Positions 15,159-22,573 are shown, counted from the first letter of the stretch. The stretch is 59,614 nt of DNA from Candidatus Dormiibacter spiritus (GCA_003244185.1 QHBT01000028.1:1-59614), one strand, 5' to 3'. Made by a program: numbers and translations. The notes: a model not told the origin generated them from the letters alone.

Positions 15159-15847
15159 TGAGCGAGACGGAGATCGGATTCGAGCCACCGTACCTGCACC
15201 CCGACTACAAATCCACGATTCTGCGGGCTCCCCGGGCGGCGCTGCTGAGGCTGCCAGAGGAGTGGTTTCATCGGGCGCCGGGACCCGCCTTCGGCCGCGT
15301 TACCGTCTCCGGCGGGGACGCCGACCTGACGCGCCAGCACCGGGGCGAGCCTCTGGGGGAGCGGATAGTCGTGACCGGCCGCGTGCTGGACAGCGACGGT
15401 CGTCCCCTGCCGCACACCCTGGTTGAGGTTTGGCAGGCCAACGCCGCCGGTCGCTACGTCGATCCCGGCGACGACCATTCAGCCCCGCTCGACGCCAACT
15501 TCACTGGCGCCGGGCGGTGCCTGACGGACGCGGAGGGCCGCTACAGCTTCGTGTCGATCAAGCCCGGAGCCTATCCCTGGGGCAATCACGCCAACGCCTG
15601 GCGCCCCGCGCGCATCCATTTCTCACTCTTCGGCGCTGAGCTTGGCAGCAGGCTTGTCACGCAGATGTATTTCCCGGGTGACCCACTGCTGCCTTTCGAT
15701 CCCATCCTGCAGTCGATTCCTGATCAGCGCGGGCGAGACCTGCTGGTGGCGGCGTTCGACTGGGAGACCACCAAGCCCAACTGGGCGCTCGGCTACCGCT
15801 GGGACATAGCGCTCAGGGGCCGGAACTCGACCCCGTGGGAGGCGTGA
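15158..15847 (+). CDS. pcaH: Protocatechuate 3,4-dioxygenase beta subunit, one metal ligand replaced
   Basis: 229 residues. The intradiol fold is clear from RIVVTGRVLDSDGRPLPHT, VEVWQANAAGRY (Tyr100, axial ligand) and IKPGAYPWGN (Tyr139, the dissociating Tyr). In the canonical enzyme the next ligands are the two His of WRPAHIHF; here the sequence is WRPARIHF, so the first His is Arg152 (codon CGC at 15611-15613) and only His154 remains. The rest of the protein is intact and co-encoded with pcaG. Either the iron site is altered or a CAC to CGC change, real or from assembly, has hit this copy. Confidence 0.92.
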   Translation: MSETEIGFEPPYLHPDYKSTILRAPRAALLRLPEEWFHRAPGPAFGRVTVSGGDADLTRQHRGEPLGERIVVTGRVLDSDGRPLPHTLVEVWQANAAGRYVDPGDDHSAPLDANFTGAGRCLTDAEGRYSFVSIKPGAYPWGNHANAWRPARIHFSLFGAELGSRLVTQMYFPGDPLLPFDPILQSIPDQRGRDLLVAAFDWETTKPNWALGYRWDIALRGRNSTPWEA

Positions 15848-15848
15848 G

Positions 15849-16346
15849 GTGGCGCGGACCGCTCCCACGCCTTCGCAGACCGTCGGCCCCTTCTTCGGTT
15901 TTGCCCTGCCCTTCGCCGGGGACTCCGAGGCAGCTCCGTCGGGGCAGGGCGAGCTGCGGATCGAAGGCCAGGTCCTGGACGGCGCTGGCACACCAGTCCC
16001 CGACGCGCTGCTCGAGCTGTGGCAGGGCGAGCAGTTCGCCCGCTGCGCGACAGACCCCGAGGGCGCTTTTCACTTCACTGCGTCAAAGCCGGCGCCAATG
16101 CCAGGTCCTGGCGGCACGGTCCAAGCACCGCACTTCAACCTCACGATCTTCGCGCGCGGGCTCCTGCGGCAGCTCCAGACCCGGATCTATTTTCCCGGGG
16201 AGACTGCTGCCAACAGCGCTGACTGGGTCCTGGCGCGCGTCGAGCCAGAGCGCCGGCCGACCCTGATCGCTCGGGCCGAACCGGGTGCGCTTAGGTTCGA
16301 CATACGGCTGCAGGGCGAAGGCGAGACAGTTTTCTTTGCTCTCTGA
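15849..16346 (+). CDS. pcaG: Protocatechuate 3,4-dioxygenase alpha subunit
   Basis: 165 residues, somewhat shorter than the usual 190-200. It begins with the family's TPSQTVGPFFGFAL, followed by LRIEGQVLDGAGTPVPDALLELWQ, and ends with LRFDIRLQGEGETVFFAL. The alpha subunit shares the intradiol fold but carries no iron; it completes the active-site pocket of the PcaGH protomer. GTG 15849 starts one base after the pcaH stop. Gene order beta-alpha is the usual one. It is the last gene of the rightward aromatic operon. Confidence 0.93.
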   Translation: MARTAPTPSQTVGPFFGFALPFAGDSEAAPSGQGELRIEGQVLDGAGTPVPDALLELWQGEQFARCATDPEGAFHFTASKPAPMPGPGGTVQAPHFNLTIFARGLLRQLQTRIYFPGETAANSADWVLARVEPERRPTLIARAEPGALRFDIRLQGEGETVFFAL

Positions 16347-16379
16347 ACAACGGGAGCCACCAGGGTTCTTCAGGCGCTG

Positions 16380-16417
16380 ACCGCCCGGCTCACGCGGGGG
16401 ACCCTTCGCCGGGCGGT
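16380..16417. terminator. Hairpin between convergent pcaG and pcaC
   Basis: ACCGCCCGG (16380-16388) and CCGGGCGGT (16409-16417) form a perfect 9-bp stem with a 20-nt loop. It stands where the two pca transcripts converge and overlaps the last codons of pcaC. No U-run follows, so its termination role is inferred from position. Confidence 0.45.
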
Positions 16418-16800
16418 TGATCAGCCATTTCCCCGAGTACTTCCGACGCCACCCGGAACGCGCTTCTCGCGGCCGGAAAGCCGCAATACACAGCGGTTTG
16501 GAGCAGGACCTCGCGCAGCTCCGCCGCGCTGACCCCGTTCCGCAGAGCGCCGCGCAGGTGCAGCGCCAGCTCTTCGGGGTGATTGAGGGCCACCAGCATG
16601 GCAACCGTGATGCAGCTGCGCGTGCGACGGTCGAGACCTTTTCGACTCCAGATTTCGCCCCACGCATAGCGGGTGAGCAGGTCCTGGAAGTCGGCGTTGA
16701 GCGGGGTGCGGTTCGCTTCCGATTGGTCGACGTGCTGCGAGCCGAGGACCGCCCGGCGGACCTCCCGCCCGAGCTCGAACTGGTCGCTGTGGTCGCTCAC
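16390..16800 (-). CDS. pcaC: 4-carboxymuconolactone decarboxylase
   Basis: 136 residues of AhpD-like all-alpha fold. YAWGEIWSRKGLDRRTRSC followed by ALNHPEELALHLRGALRNG and the end TAVYCGFPAARSAF match the PcaC family; the His and Glu in HPEEL correspond to conserved active-site residues. It converts gamma-carboxymuconolactone to beta-ketoadipate enol-lactone. Its start overlaps the pcaB stop (ATGA at 16797-16800), so PcaB and PcaC are coupled. It converges on pcaG, so the protocatechuate genes form two facing operons. Confidence 0.92.
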   Translation of the reverse strand: MSDHSDQFELGREVRRAVLGSQHVDQSEANRTPLNADFQDLLTRYAWGEIWSRKGLDRRTRSCITVAMLVALNHPEELALHLRGALRNGVSAAELREVLLQTAVYCGFPAARSAFRVASEVLGEMADQPPGEGSPA

Positions 16801-18143
16801 TTTCCCTCGGCCATTTCCATCTGGTAGGCGGTTACAGCCCGATCGACCAGAGCCTCCGCCGAACCCAGGTAGCTGCCGGGCTCAAGGGCGGCATCGATTT
16901 CGGCCGGGCTCAACTGGGCAGAGATCTCAGGGTCGGCCTTGAGCTCGGCCCCGAACTCCCGGCCTGAGTTCACTGCGGCCGCAGCCGCTTCCCCTACCAG
17001 GTGGTGGGCCCGCGGGCGACCGATGCGCGCTGCGAGTCTCATCATCACGCCCTCGGACATTACCTGGCCGCCTCCCTGAAGGAGGTTGGCGGTCATCCGC
17101 TCGCGATTGACCTGGAGGCCTTCCAGCATTCCCGCGGTGCGGCCCATGGCGCCGGCGCTGAATCTGAACAGCTCACTGATCGCCGGCCATTCCGCCTGCC
17201 AGCCGCCGGCCGCCCGCTCATGCTCCTGCAGGGCCGCGGCCATGAGCAGAGCGACCTGGGCGTTCACGCCCCTGACACAGGCCAGGACCTCCACAGCGGC
17301 CACCGGGTTTTGCTTCTGAGGCAGGGTGGATGAGCCCCCGCCGGCGCCTTCGGAAACCTCAGCTACCTCGTTCTGCGCCATCAACAGCACGTCCAGGGCG
17401 ATCTTGCCGACGGCTGCTGTGAGGATGCCCAGCGCTGTAGCCAAAGCGAGGACGCGGCCTCGGGCAGTGTGCCAGGGCAGGACAGGCTCGACCAGCCCGA
17501 GCTCACGCGCGAGTTCACGGGACACATCCAGGCCCCGTTCGCCCAGAGCTGCCAGCGTGCCGGCCGCGCCGCCGAACTGAAGCGCGAGGCCCCCCTGCTG
17601 TATCTCGCGAATCCGGGATCGGGCTTCCCTGACTGCAGTCAGCCAACCCGCGGCCTTCAGCCCAAAGGTCGTCGGCGCAGCCTGCTGCAAGAGGGTGCGC
17701 CCAACCATGACGCTGGACCTATGGCGTACTGCCAAGTCAGCGGCCGCGGCCGCCACCGCATCAGTGTCCCGCGTGATAAGGGTCAGCGCCCTGCGCGCTA
17801 CCAGCATCATCCCGGTGTCCAGGATGTCCTGACTTGTGGCTCCCCAGTGGACGTAGCCCACCGCCTCGCCCGGCACCACCCTGCTCAGCATCCTGACCAT
17901 CGGGATCACCGGATTGCCGGCACTGACTGCCTCGCGGCCGATCTGCTCCGGATCGAGCTCGGCAGCCAATAGTGAAGAGGCGATCGACGCTGCAGCCTCT
18001 GGCGGGATCAGGCCGAGGCGGCCCTCGACCTTGGCCAGGGCGGCTTCGACCCGGAGCATCGACTCCAGCCAGGCAGCGTCAGATACCGCATCCAACATCT
18101 CGGCTGTGCTGGACGCCTGTCCGAACAGACGATCAGAGGTCAA
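16797..18143 (-). CDS. pcaB: 3-carboxy-cis,cis-muconate cycloisomerase
   Basis: 448 residues from TTG 18143, which directly follows the stop of the M29-like gene; a GTG at 18203 would extend into that gene. It belongs to the fumarase/aspartase superfamily: VHWGATSQDILDTGMML, and the signature loop GGGSSTLPQKQNPVAAVEV (GSSxxPxKxNP) that closes over the substrate. The reaction is lactonisation of beta-carboxymuconate, the PcaGH product, and PcaC follows. An adenylosuccinate lyase assignment is less likely given the neighbours. Confidence 0.92.
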   Translation of the reverse strand: MTSDRLFGQASSTAEMLDAVSDAAWLESMLRVEAALAKVEGRLGLIPPEAAASIASSLLAAELDPEQIGREAVSAGNPVIPMVRMLSRVVPGEAVGYVHWGATSQDILDTGMMLVARRALTLITRDTDAVAAAAADLAVRHRSSVMVGRTLLQQAAPTTFGLKAAGWLTAVREARSRIREIQQGGLALQFGGAAGTLAALGERGLDVSRELARELGLVEPVLPWHTARGRVLALATALGILTAAVGKIALDVLLMAQNEVAEVSEGAGGGSSTLPQKQNPVAAVEVLACVRGVNAQVALLMAAALQEHERAAGGWQAEWPAISELFRFSAGAMGRTAGMLEGLQVNRERMTANLLQGGGQVMSEGVMMRLAARIGRPRAHHLVGEAAAAAVNSGREFGAELKADPEISAQLSPAEIDAALEPGSYLGSAEALVDRAVTAYQMEMAEGK

Positions 18144-18154
18144 GCTGGCGGCGC

Positions 18155-19156
18155 TCAGAGCTGAAAGCGGCCGGCTTCCATGATCTTGCGCCCGTCCACC
18201 CACACGTCGGCCTGGCTGGCCAGGACATCCACGTGGCTGGGACAGCTCCAGTCAGCGCCTGTGGCGGAGCCGTAGGGATCGCCGAAGGCCACGTGAACGC
18301 CTGGGAACTTCTCGTCCTGGAGGAAGTTGCCGACGATTTTGCGCAAGCCGGTGTTGGTGCCGATGGCGAACTCACCCACCCGGTTCGAGTTGGGGCTCTG
18401 GCCGAAGTAGGCCTCCACCTCCCGCACGAGCTCCGGTCGGCTGCTCAGTTCGACGGATTGGACCCTGCCGTCCCTGATGCGGATGCTGATCGGCTCGGGC
18501 AGGAGGCCGTACTTGGGAGCGAAATGATCCCCCAGCTCCTCGCCCACCAGCACGCCGTCCAAGCTCAGCGGGGCTGTGAACGTCTCACCCTCGGGAAGGT
18601 TGCCCCACTGGCCCTGCTCCCAGTAGCGACCGTCACAGGGCACCCAGCGGCGGCTGGGCGAGAAGGTGGCGGTCAGCTCGGTGCCGAGACGCGTAGCCAC
18701 CTCGATCTTGCTCGCCTGGCGGGCCACTTCCCAGACCCTGCGCGTGACCGAGTAGATCTCCTCGTAATCGCCGGCCATCCCCTCCAGCATCAGCTGATGG
18801 TCGATGCCTATCATGTGGCCGTGGCGGCAGCGAAGCCTGCCTTCGAGCAGCTCCAGCATCGGCTGGCGGAAGGCCAGCTCCCCTAGCAGGCCTTCGCCGA
18901 TGAAGTAGGAGACCGACGGCTCAAAGGCCAGGATCTCCTCGGCCAGACGCCGGGGGAATTCGCGAGCCGGCCTTTGGATCAGGTCTTCCATCAGCCAGCT
19001 GCGGACCTCCGCCCCGGTGGCGCGAGCCTCCTCCTCGATGGCTTCGGCGATCGCCAGCCGACCCTTGTCCTTGATGACTGCGACGCGGTCGTCGGCAGCC
19101 ACGTTGAGACAGGCACGGACGGCATTGCGCGCTCCGGGCGTGTAGTCGCTTCTCAT
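18155..19156 (-). CDS. M29-family aminopeptidase-like metalloenzyme
   Basis: 333 residues from ATG 19156. The family's C-terminal metal site is intact: RVGEFAIGTNTGL (Glu), FPGVHVAFGDPYG (His) and CPSHVDVL (HxD). The N-terminal half (AADDRVAVIKDKGRLAIAEA) matches the other domain of thermophilic M29 peptidases. The same fold also houses NicX, a 2,5-dihydroxypyridine ring-cleaving dioxygenase. Only 11 nt separate it from pcaB, so it is co-transcribed with aromatic-degradation genes; a role on an aromatic or ring-fission substrate is therefore worth considering beside peptidase activity. TAACCT stands 7 nt before the ATG. Confidence 0.8.
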   Translation of the reverse strand: MRSDYTPGARNAVRACLNVAADDRVAVIKDKGRLAIAEAIEEEARATGAEVRSWLMEDLIQRPAREFPRRLAEEILAFEPSVSYFIGEGLLGELAFRQPMLELLEGRLRCRHGHMIGIDHQLMLEGMAGDYEEIYSVTRRVWEVARQASKIEVATRLGTELTATFSPSRRWVPCDGRYWEQGQWGNLPEGETFTAPLSLDGVLVGEELGDHFAPKYGLLPEPISIRIRDGRVQSVELSSRPELVREVEAYFGQSPNSNRVGEFAIGTNTGLRKIVGNFLQDEKFPGVHVAFGDPYGSATGADWSCPSHVDVLASQADVWVDGRKIMEAGRFQL

Positions 19157-19163
19157 CTCGCCA

Positions 19164-19169
19164 AGGTTA
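19164..19169 (-). promoter_or_regulatory. -10 element (TAACCT) for the M29-pcaB-pcaC operon
   Basis: TAACCT ends 7 nt before ATG 19156 on the minus strand, with no Shine-Dalgarno sequence between: leaderless type. Confidence 0.55.
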
Positions 19170-19269
19170 GCTTCCCATCGAGGCGCGATCGGTAATAACA
19201 TCCTCTGATGGGCAGCGCCACAGGGAGATGGTGGCCTTGCCGCCGGCTTGGGTTTGAGGAGAGGTTTCG

Positions 19270-19572
19270 TTGATATTCGCGGACAAATTGCTGACCTGTC
19301 GTGATTGCAGCAGCCAGTTCGTCTTCACGGCGGGCGAGCAGGAGTTCTACCAAGCCCGGGGCCTCACGAATGAGCCTCGCCGCTGCCCGAGCTGCCGGGC
19401 GCAGAAGAAGGCGGGCGAGGGGCAGGGCCAGGCCCGTTCCGGGCGGGAGATGTTCGACGTCGTTTGCTCCAGCTGCGGTCGCGAGACGCAGGTCCCCTTC
19501 CGTCCGACCGGAGCCAGGCCCGTCTACTGTCAGGAGTGCTTCCAGGGCGCCCGCGCCGGCTCCCACTACTGA
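19270..19572 (+). CDS. Double zinc-ribbon protein
   Basis: 100 residues with four CxxC knuckles: LTCRDCSSQF, RRCPSCRAQ, VVCSSCGRE and VYCQECFQG. The first half (FTAGEQEFYQARGL plus RCPSCR) is the known probable zinc-ribbon domain of unassigned function; the second half is a separate ribbon. TTG 19270 follows a strong GAGGAGAGG (19256-19264) by 5 nt, so the rare start codon is well supported. It could bind nucleic acid or act in ribosome or RNA metabolism. It is convergent to infA across a hairpin-rich spacer. Confidence 0.85.
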   Translation: MIFADKLLTCRDCSSQFVFTAGEQEFYQARGLTNEPRRCPSCRAQKKAGEGQGQARSGREMFDVVCSSCGRETQVPFRPTGARPVYCQECFQGARAGSHY

Positions 19573-19578
19573 TTCGAA

Positions 19579-19594
19579 GGGAGGCCTGCCTCCC
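19579..19594. terminator. Palindromic hairpin after the zinc-ribbon gene
   Basis: GGGAGGC, CT, GCCTCCC starting 7 bp after the stop at 19572. Same core as the hairpins at 19741-19762 and 56062-56077. There is no U-run. Confidence 0.4.
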
Positions 19595-19622
19595 CAAACT
19601 CGTCGCCAACGTCAGGTCGACA

Positions 19623-19641
19623 GGCCGGGTTTATCCCGGCC
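19623..19641. other. Stem-loop with TTTAT loop
   Basis: GGCCGGG (19623-19629) pairs with CCCGGCC (19635-19641) around loop TTTAT. It is immediately followed by the CGATACC/GGTATCG stem. Confidence 0.45.
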
Positions 19642-19661
19642 GATACCCGACGTCGGTATCG
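19641..19661. other. Second tandem stem-loop
   Basis: CGATACC and GGTATCG form a 7-bp stem; the enclosed CGACGTC lets the stem extend with one bulged base. It abuts the previous stem-loop. Confidence 0.45.
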
Positions 19662-19740
19662 AAGCAGAACAGCGGATCCACGAAGACCGCGTGCTCTCGC
19701 GACGACCCTGGCTCTAAAACCAAGCCGGGAGGGGTTTTGG

Positions 19741-19762
19741 AAGGGGAGGCCTGCCTCCCCTT
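19741..19762. terminator. Palindromic hairpin after infA
   Basis: AAGGGGAGGC and GCCTCCCCTT are perfect 10-bp arms around CT. It ends 7 bp from the infA stop at 19769 and ends in TT or AA on either strand, so it could terminate convergent transcripts. Confidence 0.45.
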
Positions 19763-19768
19763 GCTCGC

Positions 19769-20059
19769 CTATTCGCGGTAGCGGTAGACGATGCGGCCGC
19801 GCGTCAGGTCGTAGGGTGACAGCTCGACTCTGATCCGGTCGCCAGGGGTGATGCGGATGAAGTAGCGTCGCATCCTTCCTGCCGCGTAGGCGATGAGCTT
19901 GTGCTCGTTCTCCAGCTCCACCTCAAACATCGCGTTGGGTAGGGCCTGGGACACCACAGCATCCATGACCACCGCCTCTTCCTTCTGCTGGTCGGGAGTC
20001 GCTTCCTTCTGCGCCTTGGGTCTGCGAGGACCACGTCGCGGTGTCGATGAACGTGCCAA
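19769..20059 (-). CDS. infA: Translation initiation factor IF-1
   Basis: The 65 residues from ATG 19966 are unmistakably IF-1 ([48 protein letters not shown]), the OB-fold factor that occupies the ribosomal A site during initiation. Similarity continues upstream through KEEAVV, which aligns with the N-terminus of E. coli IF-1, yet no ATG precedes it. The nearest start is TTG 20059, giving 96 residues with a basic extension of about 30; TAGACT lies 10 nt before it. ATG 19966 or GTG 19972 would give the standard short form. The gene stands outside the usual ribosomal-protein operon. Confidence 0.85.
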   Translation of the reverse strand: MARSSTPRRGPRRPKAQKEATPDQQKEEAVVMDAVVSQALPNAMFEVELENEHKLIAYAAGRMRRYFIRITPGDRIRVELSPYDLTRGRIVYRYRE

Positions 20060-20069
20060 ACTTGCAGCG

Positions 20070-20075
20070 AGTCTA
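20070..20075 (-). promoter_or_regulatory. Possible -10 element (TAGACT) for infA
   Basis: TAGACT ends 10 nt before TTG 20059 and supports the N-terminally extended IF-1. Confidence 0.35.
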
Positions 20076-20130
20076 CCGAACTGTGCGCCCAGCTGGACTT
20101 GTCTCGAACCGGGAGCGACCAGCGCAGCCG

Positions 20131-20970
20131 CTAGCTCCGCCGCCGAGCCGCCGCCCCTGAAGGAGGCCCAGCGGCCCGCCAGCGTTCGATCCAGCTGCCG
20201 ATCACGTCCGGTTCGTCGGTGCCCGCGGCCAGCTCGCGGACAGAACGCTCCACGCGACCGGCAAAGGCACGCGCGCTCTCCTTTCCCTGGGCCTGGAGCG
20301 GCCGGCCGATCCTGACCTGCGCCGGCGCGGGCAGCGGATAGGCACGGCCCTTCGGCATGATGCGCTGGCCGCCGCGGACGTGGATCGGCACCACCGGCGC
20401 ACCTGTCTCCCGGGCGAGAAAGCCGACGCCCGGCTTGAACTCCTGCACCCGGCCATCGGCCGAGCGGGAGCCTTCCGGGAAGATGAGCAGGTGCCAGCCT
20501 GACTTGAGCAGCTGACTCGAGTGATGCAGGACGGCCTGCGGGCCACCCGTGCGCGAAAACGGAAACGTGTTCAGCCAGAGGCTGACCAGCCGGCCCAGCC
20601 AGGGGCGCTGATACCAGTAGTCGGCAGCTGCGGCGACGACGGTTCGCTCCCGGGCTCGATCGGGCAGCGCGTAGAGCAGGAGCTGAAGGTCGGCGTGGCT
20701 GGCATGGTTGGCGGCGATGATGGCAGGCCGCTCCAGGCTCTCCATCCACTCAGCTCCGCGGACTTGGGGGTTGGCCATCACGCGGGTGAAGGGCAGCGAG
20801 ACACCTTTCTGGAGCAGCCAGCGGGCGCTCCTCACCGGCTCGGCCCGTGCCCAGCCCAGGTTGCTCGAGCGGTCAGGCACGGCAGGCGCCCGCTCGGGCC
20901 AGCTGCGCGGCTTCACCTCCCCCCAGTGCCAGCCGCGGCGTACCTGGCGGACATCGTCGACCAAGCTCAA
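20131..20970 (-). CDS. PlsC-type lysophospholipid acyltransferase
   Basis: 279 residues. The acyltransferase motifs are in order: NHASHAD (HxxxxD catalytic pair, about residue 90), [20 protein letters not shown] (glycerophosphate-binding EGxRS) and VVPIHVRGG. Family members transfer an acyl group to 1-acyl-glycerol-3-phosphate or related acceptors at the inner membrane. TTG 20970 follows the LarA-like stop by 5 nt. It is the last gene of the FAR-HAD/ADH/LarA-like operon, so the acceptor may be an unusual glycerolipid or alcohol rather than ordinary lysophosphatidate. Confidence 0.85.
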   Translation of the reverse strand: MSLVDDVRQVRRGWHWGEVKPRSWPERAPAVPDRSSNLGWARAEPVRSARWLLQKGVSLPFTRVMANPQVRGAEWMESLERPAIIAANHASHADLQLLLYALPDRARERTVVAAAADYWYQRPWLGRLVSLWLNTFPFSRTGGPQAVLHHSSQLLKSGWHLLIFPEGSRSADGRVQEFKPGVGFLARETGAPVVPIHVRGGQRIMPKGRAYPLPAPAQVRIGRPLQAQGKESARAFAGRVERSVRELAAGTDEPDVIGSWIERWRAAGPPSGAAARRRS

Positions 20971-20975
20971 ACTGG

Positions 20976-22553
20976 TTACCTGACGTCCGCCAGCAGGAGC
21001 GGCGGAGTCCTGAGGTGACTGACGCTGGGATACCTCCCGACCGTCTGCTCAGCCATCTCGAAGGCATCTGCCAGCGTGGTGGCGGCCTTGAAGCCCAGGC
21101 GGTGAACCACCTCTCGCTCACCACCCACCACTATCACGTCGCCGACATGGTCCAGCGCGTGCGCCGCCCAGTACCAGGCATAGAACGGATGCACACCGTG
21201 GTAAGCGTGTGACTTGCGGAACAGCTGCCGGTACCAATCGTCCTCGGCGAACCGACGCTCGTACTTGCTCTCGATCTGGCCGGGATCTGTAGTGTCCGCC
21301 AGCACCTCATCGTAGAAGTCGATGTAGCTGGGATGATGAACCGAGTCGAACTCGTAGCGGCAGGGGTGCGTCATGATCACCACGCCGCCCTCTCTCACCA
21401 CCGGTCTGCCCCGGTAGAGATTGAAGAGATAGCCGAGCCCCAGGCAGACGACCAGGACCGGGTTCAGGATCGAGTTCACGTTGTACGGGCCCAGATAGGG
21501 CAGGCCCATGGTGACGATGTCAGTCTGCCCGTCGACCTCCACAGTCATCTGCTTGCGTACCACGTCCAGCGTCCGCTCGTGGACCTGATCCACCTGTCCG
21601 GCATTGACACCGGTGAGGCCGTAGGGCGCCTTCATCGAGTGGAAGATGGTCCGCTTCAGGTCTCGTGGCGCAAAATCGCTCAGCTGCTTCAATGCCAGAT
21701 AAGTAGCCTGGTCCGCCGGCGTCCAATCCGTCTCCCGCTTCTGCATGAAGTTGGCAACAGTTGGGAAGGCGTGATTGTTGACCGACGTCTCGATGTGAAA
21801 GACACGCACGTGATCCTCGATCAACCGCCCCTGCTGGATGCAGGAGTGGTGCAGCTGCGAATCGGGGGGATGCATATAGGACCGCGAGCCGAGCAGGGTC
21901 TCGACGTTGTGGTGAGCGCGGATGCCGCGATAGCTGGCCAGGCCAGTCGCCATCGACTTGTGACCCCCGTCCATCGGGACCAGGGTCAGGTTCACGTACA
22001 CCACCAGGTCGGATTCCGCCGCGCGACGGTTGAGCGTGACCTCGTGCCCATCGGAGGTCTGCCCGATGCGCACGTTTTCCCCCTCGTCCTCGGCGTCGTG
22101 GTTGTAGAGGCAGTCAGGCCAGAAAGTCGTGAAGATGCGGTCGCCGACGATATGCCGGATCTCGTCCTCGGTCATGCGCCTGTGCAGGCCGGTGGCGACG
22201 ATGAGGTGGATGTCCTCCACCCCGGCTTCGGCGGCCAGCTCGACCACCTCTTCCATGACCAGCTGGCGGACATCGGGCTGGGCCATCGGCGGCAGCGGCA
22301 GCGAGAGGTCGTCGAAGGCGATTGTCAGCTTCATGCCCGGGCGCAGCAGGTCCTTCAGCGGGTCGTCGTCGAGGGGATGCGCCAGGGCCCGCCGGATGGC
22401 ACGCTCGGGATGAGCTATCGGCTCGAGCGGATCCGGCGGATAGAGGATGCGGCTGCCCAGAGGCAGCCGTTCCAGGCGCACCCCTTCGCCGAAGTGAAAG
22501 AGCGTCGGCGGCGAGTTGCGATCGACTTCCAGAACCGCGCCCGGACGAGACAT
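20976..22553 (-). CDS. LarA-like (DUF2088) nickel-pincer family protein
   Basis: 525 residues, longer than the roughly 425 of lactate racemase. N-terminal DUF2088 features are present: AFDDLSLPLPP where LarA has a DxTRP motif, HLIVATGLHRRMTEDE with the conserved His, and MDGGHKSMATGLASYRGI where GGxK would supply the lysine that holds the nickel-pincer nucleotide. The Arg of DxTRP is missing and the C-terminal half is divergent, so chemistry may differ. LarA homologues racemise or epimerise 2-hydroxy acids. Spacing of 20 nt from the ADH gene and 5 nt to plsC places it firmly in the lipid-type operon. Confidence 0.75.
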   Translation of the reverse strand: MSRPGAVLEVDRNSPPTLFHFGEGVRLERLPLGSRILYPPDPLEPIAHPERAIRRALAHPLDDDPLKDLLRPGMKLTIAFDDLSLPLPPMAQPDVRQLVMEEVVELAAEAGVEDIHLIVATGLHRRMTEDEIRHIVGDRIFTTFWPDCLYNHDAEDEGENVRIGQTSDGHEVTLNRRAAESDLVVYVNLTLVPMDGGHKSMATGLASYRGIRAHHNVETLLGSRSYMHPPDSQLHHSCIQQGRLIEDHVRVFHIETSVNNHAFPTVANFMQKRETDWTPADQATYLALKQLSDFAPRDLKRTIFHSMKAPYGLTGVNAGQVDQVHERTLDVVRKQMTVEVDGQTDIVTMGLPYLGPYNVNSILNPVLVVCLGLGYLFNLYRGRPVVREGGVVIMTHPCRYEFDSVHHPSYIDFYDEVLADTTDPGQIESKYERRFAEDDWYRQLFRKSHAYHGVHPFYAWYWAAHALDHVGDVIVVGGEREVVHRLGFKAATTLADAFEMAEQTVGRYPSVSHLRTPPLLLADVR

Positions 22554-22563
22554 CAGCTAGGTG

Positions 22564-22569
22564 ATCCTA
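22564..22569 (-). promoter_or_regulatory. Possible internal -10 (TAGGAT) before the LarA-like gene
   Basis: TAGGAT ends 10 nt before ATG 22553 and lies within the inverted repeat CTAGG-TGAT-CCTAG (22557-22570). It may give the LarA-like/PlsC pair its own promoter. Confidence 0.35.
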
Positions 22570-22573
22570 GTGG

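Larger units (their letters stand above)
19573..19768. other. Hairpin-rich intergenic block between the zinc-ribbon gene and infA
   Basis: 196 bp without a convincing gene. It holds, in order, palindrome GGGAGGC-CT-GCCTCCC (19579-19594), stem-loop GGCCGGG-TTTAT-CCCGGCC (19623-19641), stem-loop CGATACC-N7-GGTATCG (19641-19661), a weaker AAAACC-N11-GGTTTT, and palindrome AAGGGGAGGC-CT-GCCTCCCCTT (19741-19762). The outer two are copies of one sequence and sit just after each convergent gene. It could be a pair of terminators, a small structured RNA or a MITE-like repeat. Confidence 0.5.

Noticed and set aside
19769..20749. A 326-codon frame ending in IF-1, which could suggest a fused large protein
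   Set aside because: The upstream part is antisense-like Arg/Pro-rich sequence overlapping plsC in another frame; only the IF-1 portion and a short extension are credible.
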